Shown here in pieces: positions 1 to 6,677 of a stretch of 64,000 nt of DNA. How positions within the stretch are numbered: the first letter of the stretch is position 1; every line of letters begins with the position of its first letter. Both the position numbers and the translations under genes were made by a program. The stretch spans positions 1 through 64,000 of the forward strand of contig JAAVDM010000058.1 of assembly GCA_014801815.1 (NCBI GenBank), written 5' to 3'. The notes under the pieces were generated by a model. That model saw nothing but the letters and a program-made list of their open reading frames with translations. It ran no database searches and was not told the origin of the DNA. The DNA comes from Bacteroides sp. (lineage in GTDB: Bacteria; Bacteroidota; Bacteroidia; Bacteroidales; Muribaculaceae).

Positions 1-137
1 CTACATTCAATAGCAGATACAGCATGGAAGAACGGGCAATCTCCACTCCACGCAATACTGACCCTCGTCTAATCTGATGGGGTGCCTCCTTACGCTTTGC
101 TCTTTCGCTGAATAGTTACCTCTAATCTTCAGTTAAG
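1..137. other. Window edge, no assignable gene
   Basis: No complete reading frame is visible. On the minus strand one frame stays open from about position 115 to the window edge, but it has only a late Met codon, so a partial gene cannot be claimed. Confidence 0.3.
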
Positions 138-494
138 TTAAATATTGTTATAGTATCGGTTAATCTCATCTTGGAGATTTGCCGCTGGAAAACGCAAAAG
201 TTGCTGTACCTTGTCAATTGCGACTTTAATATCCGCATCGGTGAAGTCTCTAGGTAGAATTGACTTGATTGCTTCTCCAGTTTCCTTAGTGATATGTTCT
301 ATCCAGTCAGAGGTCAAAAGTCCATCGGATTTACGCTGAAATTCGAGACACATATCACATGAATACATTATACATTCAGTTATAATGTGGTGCTTATAGA
401 GCTGTATAGTTCCTTGATTCGACCGCTTCATCAGATTATTGATGAGATCTTGACGAAAATTGTCACGAAAGCGAGGTTTAGGTGGAGTAAACAT
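138..494 (-). CDS. Hypothetical protein, 118 aa
   Basis: I do not recognise this protein. It is a soluble, mostly helical-looking protein with no signal peptide or membrane segment and a basic N-terminus (residues 1-30). It is the last of three small minus-strand genes (1453 to 138) that lie next to an integrase and share an AT-rich composition unlike the core genes further right. The arrangement suggests a small accessory operon; function is unknown. Confidence 0.55.
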   Translation of the reverse strand: MFTPPKPRFRDNFRQDLINNLMKRSNQGTIQLYKHHIITECIMYSCDMCLEFQRKSDGLLTSDWIEHITKETGEAIKSILPRDFTDADIKVAIDKVQQLLRFPAANLQDEINRYYNNI

Positions 495-583
495 AGTTAA
501 AAAGTTTATTTCTGAATAAAACTGATTAATAAACAGTATGGCCTTCTTTCTATGTCACGTGATAAATTTTTCATTTTGAGAAA

Positions 584-1096
584 TTATTTACGTGACACAT
601 TAAAAAGAACAAAGTCAAAGTGACTACCTTTGAACGGAGATAAATCAGCTGTATTAAATATATAATCAGGGTAGAGTTCAATTATAGTACGAGTGACGCG
701 AGGATAGATTTCACATATCTCCTCCTTTGAGAAGCCATCGGCTTCAAGTAAGAGACTGAAACAGTCCATATATATTAGCAGGTCTCCGAAAATAAGGCGT
801 CCGCATCTTGCGAGATGATCCATAACTACTGCAGTAAGTCCTGCTATATGTACATCAAGAAGTGTTTTCTGAAGCCCAGCTCCTTCCATTGCCACAACTT
901 GTTTCTGACAATCAGTGATAAATTCATCAATTAACTCACCATGTACTGGAGTCATGAAAGTTAATCCTCCAGTGAGCAAATCCTGTGGGCAATATTTATT
1001 TGTATACACACTTCCATTTTCAACCGGAGCCTTAATAATGAGTTCTTTTCTTTTGCCATTGATATTTCCAGAGAACTTGAATCTACGAGTTTCCAT
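584..1096 (-). CDS. Hypothetical protein, 170 aa
   Basis: Unrecognised cytoplasmic protein without signal peptide or membrane segments. It begins with a short beta-rich, basic stretch (METRRFKFSGNINGKRKEL) followed by predominantly helical sequence with several Cys residues. It starts 12 bases after the upstream gene and is probably co-transcribed with both neighbours. Its last codons form one arm of an inverted repeat (TGTCACGT at 553-560, ACGTGACA at 590-597), which may serve as a weak terminator overlapping the stop codon. Confidence 0.55.
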   Translation of the reverse strand: METRRFKFSGNINGKRKELIIKAPVENGSVYTNKYCPQDLLTGGLTFMTPVHGELIDEFITDCQKQVVAMEGAGLQKTLLDVHIAGLTAVVMDHLARCGRLIFGDLLIYMDCFSLLLEADGFSKEEICEIYPRVTRTIIELYPDYIFNTADLSPFKGSHFDFVLFNVSRK

Positions 1097-1108
1097 TATT
1101 TTTTATTC

Positions 1109-1453
1109 TTAAGCATTTTGAATTCGTTGGGCCATTTCCCAAATACCATTTCCAACGAGATAGTGTGTACCCCAGTCATATTCTTTTATAATTGTGGCTA
1201 CTGCCATTGCTACACAATAGAGTGATCGGGCATCACTGGAAATTAACCACTCATTTTTTGCGAGTTTGCAGAGTTTGTCTATCATACCCTGATTTATGTG
1301 GCAGTCACGCACATCTTCAAGTTCTTTACTAGTAGCAATATTAAGTATTTCCTTTTGAATATAGCTTTTATAGCTGATCATTTGAGGAAGTACTGCTGAG
1401 AAGTTAGATAAGACTGACTTAGCAGCAAGATCGAAATCTTGTTTTGTTATCAT
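1109..1453 (-). CDS. Hypothetical protein, 114 aa
   Basis: Unrecognised helical protein with no export signal. It is the first gene of the three-gene minus-strand set. The sequence upstream (1454-2030) is non-coding and contains a direct repeat, so a promoter for this set probably lies there, although I could not pick out a convincing TAnnTTTG box on the minus strand. Neighbourhood with an integrase suggests cargo of a small integrated element. Confidence 0.55.
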   Translation of the reverse strand: MITKQDFDLAAKSVLSNFSAVLPQMISYKSYIQKEILNIATSKELEDVRDCHINQGMIDKLCKLAKNEWLISSDARSLYCVAMAVATIIKEYDWGTHYLVGNGIWEMAQRIQNA

Positions 1454-1756
1454 AAGTAGATGTTAAAAGTTAATTTATTATACAGTTTCTACGTGAGTTT
1501 GTATGGTAAAAGCATAAAACTTACGGTTATTGAAGGATAAATCCAAAGCCTTAATGCTCAAGAAGCGAAATTCCGGATGGAATTGGCTCATATCTTAGTC
1601 AATTCGTAGTTGAAACGCTTGAGTCTAGGATTAAGCATTTTGAGGAATTGGTCTAATGATTAACTTTAGAAATCATATAGCTTAATTTTATTGATTGACT
1701 TAATTTTATATCGTATAATTTAGATAATTAATGTTTGTTTTGATAGCTACTCTTAA

Positions 1757-1978
1757 TAAGAGATTTGGATAGTTCCTAAATATCTGATTAGAGGATATTT
1801 ATACTAACTTAATTATAGCGCTTTACTAAACAATCTGTAAGTTTATCTTATATTTATAATGTCTTTCGTTGGAGAAAAATAATTTTTTAGTTTGATTATT
1901 TGGATGTTTCGGTTTTTAATCATACATTTGCACTTAATTAAGTATCTCTTATTAAGAGATTTGGATAGTTCCTAAATA
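1757..1978 (+). repeat. 26-bp direct repeat flanking a 170-bp non-coding spacer
   Basis: Identical 26-base copies lie at 1757-1782 and 1953-1978 (both contain AGATTTGGATAGTTCC). Each copy is preceded by a palindromic CTCTTA-(A/T)-TAAGAG core. The repeat sits just downstream of the convergent integrase gene, as expected for duplicated attachment sites or for a locally duplicated leader. The enclosed spacer is AT-rich and holds no gene. The repeat is read directly; its role as an attachment site is inference. Confidence 0.65.
1923..1960 (+). promoter_or_regulatory. Bacteroidota -7 box with downstream palindrome
   Basis: TACATTTG at 1923-1930 matches the -7 consensus TAnnTTTG. Ten bases later comes AGTATCTCT-TATTA-AGAGAT (1941-1960), an inverted repeat with a 5-base spacer. 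The same arrangement occurs at 48345-48386 before the NusG-fusion regulator. Here the promoter points at the 3' end of the convergent integrase, so its original gene appears to be missing. Confidence 0.45.
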
Positions 1979-1982
1979 ATAA

Positions 1983-2018
1983 AGCTCCAATTTTCAAATG
2001 GAAATGAAAATAGGGGCT
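1983..2018 (-). terminator. Probable terminator of the integrase gene
   Basis: A stem of AGCTCC.ATTTTCA against TGAAAAT.GGGGCT, with one mismatch and one wobble pair, begins about 12 bases past the integrase stop. Read on the minus strand it is followed by a T-rich tail (TTTATTATTT). Confidence 0.5.
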
Positions 2019-2030
2019 ATTCTAAAAATA

Positions 2031-3233
2031 TTAGAGACTGTTAATTATTAGATTGTTGGCTTTGTCAACTGTAGAATTGTCGATGCTGTCAAGATAAATT
2101 TGAGTTGTGGTCTCATTATCATGTCCCATACCTTTACTTATTACAGATAAGGGTATACCTTTTGCTTTAGCTATAGAGGCCCAACTATGTCGAGCGACGT
2201 AAAGAGTTAGGGGTATTGTAATACCAAGCATATTAGCTATTATTTTTAGGTTATGGTTAATATTGTAACCAACGTTACGATAAACATACCATTCATTAGT
2301 GCTGGGTTTACAGATGATTGGAAGTAAATAGTCACTTTGATTTTTGGGATATTTATTAAGAATAAGTTGCATTTCCTTGGTCCATTCGATAGTTAGCTGT
2401 TGACCTGTCTTACGACGGCGATATGTTATATAGGCATTCTTGAGGTCTGTTTTTTTCAAAAAGGCCATATCTATAAAACTCATGCCTCGCAAATAAAAAC
2501 TCATTATGAACATATCACGGGCAAAGTCTAAGACAGGATTTAGCGATAGGTCAAGACTTTTTATTCTTTTTATAACATGTAAAGGTAGAGCTCGTTTAAC
2601 AGTTTTATCTACTCCTGTATAGACGTGTCTGAAAGGATTATGATTTTCGATAATTCCATCATCTACCGCACGGTTATAAGTAGCCCGTAGAATACGGGTA
2701 TAGAATGAGATAGTATTAGGAGTGAGTCCTCGTTTACGCTGCCATGCTTCATAATCTTCCATTATTTTCGATGTAAGACAATCAAGCATAATGTCCTCAC
2801 CCTGTCTAAATATTTTGAAACTGTTTAGGGTAGACTTATAGGTCTCGGGAGTCCTGAATTTACCATTTTGTTTGAGTTTTATAATGATACTTTCCATAAA
2901 GTTGAAAAGTGAATAGTCATGTAGGCATCGATTAAACTCATCAATTATATCATCAGCTGTATATGGCAAGCCATCAGCATCAAATTTACGATGAATCTTT
3001 GTCAAACGCTCTATGTCCCAGCGTATCCGCTCACGAATTGATATAATCAACGACTTGCGTTCATTCTCTCCTACAGCAATCACTGTAGAACATTTTTCAT
3101 TCCATTCTGATGGAAAAATTTTATACTTCGTCAGAAGTTGTCGTGGTTTTCTTTCATGGATAATTTGATAATATACGGTTCCTTCATTACCAATGATAGT
3201 CGAGGGACGAAATTTTACTTTTATCGAGGCCAT
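2031..3233 (-). CDS. Tyrosine-recombinase integrase
   Basis: Site-specific tyrosine recombinase of the kind that moves Bacteroidales integrative elements or inverts DNA segments. An N-terminal arm-binding region (about residues 1-95) is followed by a SAM-like core-binding domain (about 105-205) and a catalytic domain (215-400). Catalytic residues are visible: Arg249 (LRGMSF), Lys275 (RRRKTG), Tyr345 and Arg348 in the YVAR box where His is more usual, His371 (MGHD) and the nucleophile Tyr380 (TTTQIY). The length of 400 aa is normal for the family and the gene looks intact. The adjacent direct repeat at 1757-1978 is a candidate substrate. Confidence 0.93.
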   Translation of the reverse strand: MASIKVKFRPSTIIGNEGTVYYQIIHERKPRQLLTKYKIFPSEWNEKCSTVIAVGENERKSLIISIRERIRWDIERLTKIHRKFDADGLPYTADDIIDEFNRCLHDYSLFNFMESIIIKLKQNGKFRTPETYKSTLNSFKIFRQGEDIMLDCLTSKIMEDYEAWQRKRGLTPNTISFYTRILRATYNRAVDDGIIENHNPFRHVYTGVDKTVKRALPLHVIKRIKSLDLSLNPVLDFARDMFIMSFYLRGMSFIDMAFLKKTDLKNAYITYRRRKTGQQLTIEWTKEMQLILNKYPKNQSDYLLPIICKPSTNEWYVYRNVGYNINHNLKIIANMLGITIPLTLYVARHSWASIAKAKGIPLSVISKGMGHDNETTTQIYLDSIDNSTVDKANNLIINSL

Positions 3234-3541
3234 TAAACATTTATTTATTAATAAATTATAATCCTAATAATTTTCTAATCACTTCATTACCTTAGTTATG
3301 TCCTTCTCATATATTTTATTCTCATCACAGCCCTATATCGTATTTCCCTTACGGTAAAGCAACGAAATAATGAAAGAGATAAGACAACCACTGTTTAACA
3401 ATGTATCGCTTAAAGCATATAAAGTGACTGTCAAAGGTATCATCTTTTCTGTTAGGGTTAACGATATAAAATTATAGTGAAATTTTTTAACTCGTAGCGG
3501 TTATGTTTTATCTTTCCGAACGTATCTAAGATGTAAAGCGT
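3234..3541. other. Non-coding gap between integrase and sigma factor
   Basis: AT-rich sequence. A 35-codon frame (3370-3477, MKEIRQPLF...) is present but has no clear ribosome site or recognisable family. TATCTTTC at about 3509-3516 is a near match to the -7 consensus and could serve the sigma-factor gene; no clear -33 box was seen. Confidence 0.3.
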
Positions 3542-4021
3542 ATGGAAACAGACAATCTGACATATTCATTCTTACGGCTACGGGATAAACTGCACCGGAG
3601 CGCATTGAGGTTCCTTAAAAACGATGAGGAAGCCAGAGATGCGTTGCAGGATACATTCTTCAGGTTATGGAAGAGCGGCCCGACCGAATCAGATGCCGAA
3701 GCTCGGAACAAACTGTTTACAGTTCTGAGGAATATCTGTATTGATAGGCTCCGCAAACCGCAGACAGTTCCGCTCAGTGATTCCGATACGGACAATATGA
3801 CAGTTGAACCGAACGTTTCTGAAGATATGGACAGACTGGAGACATTGCTTTCAACAGGTCTGACAGATATACAGAGACAGATTTATACTCTTGTGGTTCA
3901 TGAAGGCATGGAGTATGAGGATATAGCTGCTGCACTTAAAATGTCTACGGAGGCAGTCCGTATGAACATGAGTCGGGCAAGAAAAAAATTACGTGATAAC
4001 TATCAGAAACTTAACAGATGA
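3542..4021 (+). CDS. ECF-type RNA polymerase sigma factor
   Basis: Sigma-70 family extracytoplasmic-function factor that would redirect RNA polymerase to a small regulon. Region 2 is visible at residues 5-70 (LRFLKNDEEARDALQDTFFRLW) and region 4 with its helix-turn-helix at 105-155 (GMEYEDIAAALKMSTEAVRMNMSRARKKLR). The length of 159 aa is typical. It overlaps the next gene by 4 bases (ATGA), so it is translationally coupled to a membrane protein that looks like its anti-sigma factor. The likely targets are the two following genes and possibly the receptor at 6678; no target promoter could be defined. Confidence 0.93.
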   Translation: METDNLTYSFLRLRDKLHRSALRFLKNDEEARDALQDTFFRLWKSGPTESDAEARNKLFTVLRNICIDRLRKPQTVPLSDSDTDNMTVEPNVSEDMDRLETLLSTGLTDIQRQIYTLVVHEGMEYEDIAAALKMSTEAVRMNMSRARKKLRDNYQKLNR

Positions 4022-4548
4022 AAGATAACGACACCATACTTAGCCTGCAGGAAACGGAAGAGCTGTGCCGTCTGTATATGGATTGTCAGCTTTCAGTCCT
4101 TGAGGAAAGAGAACTGCAATACATTCTCGGCAGGCTGTCTTATAGTTCTCCCGTCATTGAAGAAGCAAAAAGCTTAATGATGGCGGAAGGGATAGTATTT
4201 AGCGAAAAAAAAGAACGGAAAAAGAAAGTTTTCCGATGGGGGCGTCGGGCACTACAAGTGGCAGCTTCCCTAACCATACTTCTTTCGTTATCCATACTTA
4301 TAACACATTGGCCCGGTACAGAGTCACGACATGCTGATAGCTATATGGCCCAAACAAATGATGCTGACGCCAATGAAATAGTAATTGCTTACGAAAGAGG
4401 GAAAAGGTTAAATACGGCGGACTCGGAAAAGGCCGTGAATGAAGCCCTAAAAAGAGCGGAATCCCTGATGGCAATGGCTAAAGCCAGAGATAAAGAGGAC
4501 GAGATAAAGCAAAATTACATTCTAAATTTAACTTCCGGTATAAAATGA
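4018..4548 (+). CDS. Putative membrane anti-sigma factor
   Basis: A 176-aa single-pass membrane protein. A cytoplasmic N-terminal segment (1-70) with acidic, Leu-rich helices is followed by a basic stop (KKERKKKVFRWGRR), one membrane helix at about 80-100 (LQVAASLTILLSLSILIT) and a periplasmic tail. Its start overlaps the sigma gene and its end overlaps the next gene, each by 4 bases, giving a tightly coupled three-gene operon. Size, topology and position fit an anti-sigma factor, but no zinc-binding anti-sigma or FecR motif is evident, so the assignment rests mainly on context. Confidence 0.65.
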   Translation: MKDNDTILSLQETEELCRLYMDCQLSVLEERELQYILGRLSYSSPVIEEAKSLMMAEGIVFSEKKERKKKVFRWGRRALQVAASLTILLSLSILITHWPGTESRHADSYMAQTNDADANEIVIAYERGKRLNTADSEKAVNEALKRAESLMAMAKARDKEDEIKQNYILNLTSGIK

Positions 4549-4931
4549 AGAGATATTTTATAATAACAGTAAGTCTGTTTTTCAGCATAATAGCGATGGC
4601 CACACCTCCTAATTTGAATGTTGAGAAACTATTTAACGGTTCGTATAACTCAAATAAGAGTGTTTCGATACAAATATCCAGATCGAAAAATAAATACTTC
4701 CGAGGAATTACTGTTAACAACAACGCAAAGTTAGTTGAGGAAATTACGGCTCTTTTTAGAAAAGATCTTGAAAAAGCCGAGGAATCCCAGGATATTATTG
4801 AAAACGGAGGTGTCAGCTACTCTTCCATGACTGTACTAAACAATAATCTCGGAATCACTATCGGAATCTCCTATTCACCCAATAATAGTTGTTATCTGTT
4901 TATAACCGGTCCCAACGAAGCTTTCAAATAA
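4545..4931 (+). CDS. Small exported protein of the sigma operon
   Basis: A 128-aa protein with a clear signal peptide (MKRYFIITVSLFFSIIAMA). The mature part has a beta-strand then helix then strand pattern ending in ITGPNEAFK. The arrangement of sigma factor, anti-sigma and small exported protein recurs in Bacteroidales, but I cannot name its function. It may act in the periplasm as signal or ligand for the anti-sigma factor; this is inference from operon structure only. Confidence 0.7.
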   Translation: MKRYFIITVSLFFSIIAMATPPNLNVEKLFNGSYNSNKSVSIQISRSKNKYFRGITVNNNAKLVEEITALFRKDLEKAEESQDIIENGGVSYSSMTVLNNNLGITIGISYSPNNSCYLFITGPNEAFK

Positions 4932-5032
4932 GCGGATAATCAAGTTATAATAACCAAGGTTTTAGATAACTTGGTTTCGGATAAACACACTTATATGTTG
5001 CCGCTCTACCTACGCAAGTTTTAAATAGCATG

Positions 5033-5106
5033 TAAGAGAATGTCCGGATTTAACACGAAAAGTACAAGTCTCTCAAATTAAATCTTTTCATTCAGACACT
5101 CTCTTA
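5033..5106. repeat. Short inverted-repeat element, copy A
   Basis: A 74-base sequence with terminal inverted repeats: it begins TAAGAGAATGTC and ends GACACTCTCTTA. The interior (GGATTTAACACGA...GTCTCTCAAATTAAATC) closely matches the element at 15192-15292. A lone end of the same type (TAAGAGAGTGTCTGAAT) occurs at 45315. It holds no reading frame and resembles a small non-autonomous mobile element or a conserved hairpin. Confidence 0.55.
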
Positions 5107-5155
5107 GGTGTAATTTAGTAAGTCGGAACAGTGATTATACAGAATACGATGATAT

Positions 5156-5839
5156 ATGGTACAGACGATTAAATTTAATAATCTGCAATGTCTCTGCAGT
5201 TTGTCAGACTGTAAAGACAAAATTGCATACATACTTTATCCTATGGACATGCTTGCTCCATGGATTGAGCCGGCAACAAAAAAATACGGTACTACAATAG
5301 TAGTAATCACGGGTATGGACTGGCAGAATGTATTCAGTCCCTGGCCGGCTAAAGGAGTACCTAAAGGAAGTCCTGATTTTAAAGGAGAATCATCTGAATT
5401 CCTTAAATTACTGCAACAGGAAGTTATTCCCCAAATTGAAGCTACCTTAGGTATAAACCGGAATGCGGAACGTAGCCTTGTAGGTGTATCTATGTCGGGA
5501 TTATTTGCATTATGGCAGTGGATGATCTGCGAAACATTTCATAATATAGCATCATTATCGGGTTCCTTCTGGTATGAAGGTTTCTGCGAATGGATGAAAA
5601 ACAGAGAAATTCCTCATAAAAGCGGTAAAGGATATTTCCTTCTCGGTGATCAGGAGAGTAAGTCAAAAGTCAAGGCATTCTATTCGGTAGCGTCCAATAC
5701 AAAAGAGATACTATCGCTGTTACAGAAAGCCGGAATTGAGGTTGAGTTTCAGAGTGTGCCTGGCAATCATTACTCTGACCCCATCCCACGACTCGATAAA
5801 GCATTCACCGCACTTTATTCCGATACGCTTTCCACGTGA
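5156..5839 (+). CDS. Alpha/beta-hydrolase, esterase D/IroE-like
   Basis: A 227-aa serine hydrolase of the Esterase (PF00756-type) group, which includes enterobactin/salmochelin esterases and acyl-CoA/formylglutathione hydrolases. The nucleophile Ser112 sits in GVSMSGL, a candidate acid residue is in FLLGDQE, and the catalytic His is in PGNHYSDP near the C-terminus. No signal peptide is present, so the enzyme is cytoplasmic. It lies just upstream of a DUF4974/receptor pair, so a role in hydrolysing an imported ester ligand is conceivable, but the terminator between them argues for separate transcription. Confidence 0.8.
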   Translation: MVQTIKFNNLQCLCSLSDCKDKIAYILYPMDMLAPWIEPATKKYGTTIVVITGMDWQNVFSPWPAKGVPKGSPDFKGESSEFLKLLQQEVIPQIEATLGINRNAERSLVGVSMSGLFALWQWMICETFHNIASLSGSFWYEGFCEWMKNREIPHKSGKGYFLLGDQESKSKVKAFYSVASNTKEILSLLQKAGIEVEFQSVPGNHYSDPIPRLDKAFTALYSDTLST

Positions 5840-5909
5840 AAGCATCTTTCTTGAAAAAAATAGTAAACTCATATTATCATACTAAATATCATACAAAATC
5901 TTTACTTAG

Positions 5910-5952
5910 AAGAAACGCGGAGGTCTGTCTAAATAAGACTTTCGCGTTTCTT
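5910..5952 (+). terminator. Intrinsic terminator after the esterase
   Basis: The stem AAGAAACGCG / CGCGTTTCTT (5910-5919 and 5943-5952) contains a second short stem GTCT/AGAC, and is followed by the T-rich sequence ATTTTAT. Confidence 0.75.
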
Positions 5953-6036
5953 ATTTTATCCGAATATTATCTCTGATAATCAATTATTTCCCAATAGTCA
6001 TGAAATATATGGTCATATTTTTTCACTTTCAGGGTT

Positions 6037-6044
6037 TAGTTTTG
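6037..6044 (+). promoter_or_regulatory. Candidate -7 box upstream of the DUF4974-like gene
   Basis: TAGTTTTG matches TAnnTTTG and lies 26 bases before the first ATG of the next gene. No TTTG is present at the expected -33 position, so an alternative sigma factor or activator may be needed. Confidence 0.35.
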
Positions 6045-6069
6045 AGAATGTTGTGTGTCTTGTTAGTGT

Positions 6070-6675
6070 ATGATGAATAAAAACCGCACAGAGAAACTTT
6101 CCGAAGCACATTATGTACAGAAGATGTACTACTGTAACGGTGACATTGCGCGCGACACCGTCTGTGAAGTGTTTTCATTGTCCTCTGAGTCACATCATAA
6201 CAGTCAGTTACATAAGAACTCAATGAAGATGAACAGTAAAACCAATAAAGAGACTTTTGCAGATACTCGTGAGAAGAATCTCTCACAGAAACATTCTCTT
6301 CCCGTCCGTCGCTCCTTCCTACGCTCAGGCAGCCGGATTGCCTCTATCGCCGTCACAGTCTGTACCTCTATTGCAGCGGCAGCCGAAGGTATCACTCCCG
6401 AAGTTACCGCTCCGAACGAAATAAACGCTCCCACCGGTACCGACAGGACAATAACCGCACCCATAATGTTTGAGGACGAATCCCTTGAGACAATAATGAA
6501 GAAAGTAGCCGATACTTACAACGTCAGAATCAGATTCGACAACGGACAGACAGCCGCTCTGCACCTTTATTACAGGCTCGACACGGCATTATCTCTTGAC
6601 GAGATAGTCTCCCAGCTCAATACATTCGAGCAGATAAATATCGACCTCAACGGTAACACACTGACCATATATTAA
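6070..6675 (+). CDS. DUF4974-like protein (FecR C-terminal type domain)
   Basis: The C-terminal part (about residues 130-201: IMFEDESLETIMKKVADTYNVRI...LNTFEQINIDLNGNTLTIY) has the small beta-alpha-beta fold found at the end of Bacteroidota FecR anti-sigma proteins and related to the STN signalling domain. A hydrophobic segment at about 90-108 (IASIAVTVCTSIAAAA) could anchor it. The N-terminal 85 residues do not resemble a complete FecR anti-sigma domain. It ends 2 bases before the barrel receptor, so the two are co-expressed. A later start at 6223 (MKMNSKTNKE) is possible. Confidence 0.65.
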   Translation: MMNKNRTEKLSEAHYVQKMYYCNGDIARDTVCEVFSLSSESHHNSQLHKNSMKMNSKTNKETFADTREKNLSQKHSLPVRRSFLRSGSRIASIAVTVCTSIAAAAEGITPEVTAPNEINAPTGTDRTITAPIMFEDESLETIMKKVADTYNVRIRFDNGQTAALHLYYRLDTALSLDEIVSQLNTFEQINIDLNGNTLTIY

Positions 6676-6677
6676 AA

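Noticed and set aside
1757-1978. Invertible promoter like those of Bacteroides capsule loci
   Set aside because: The long repeats are direct, not inverted, so they would delete or duplicate the segment instead of flipping it.
3370-3477. 35-codon frame before the sigma-factor gene
   Set aside because: Too short to separate from chance and without ribosome site or known relatives.
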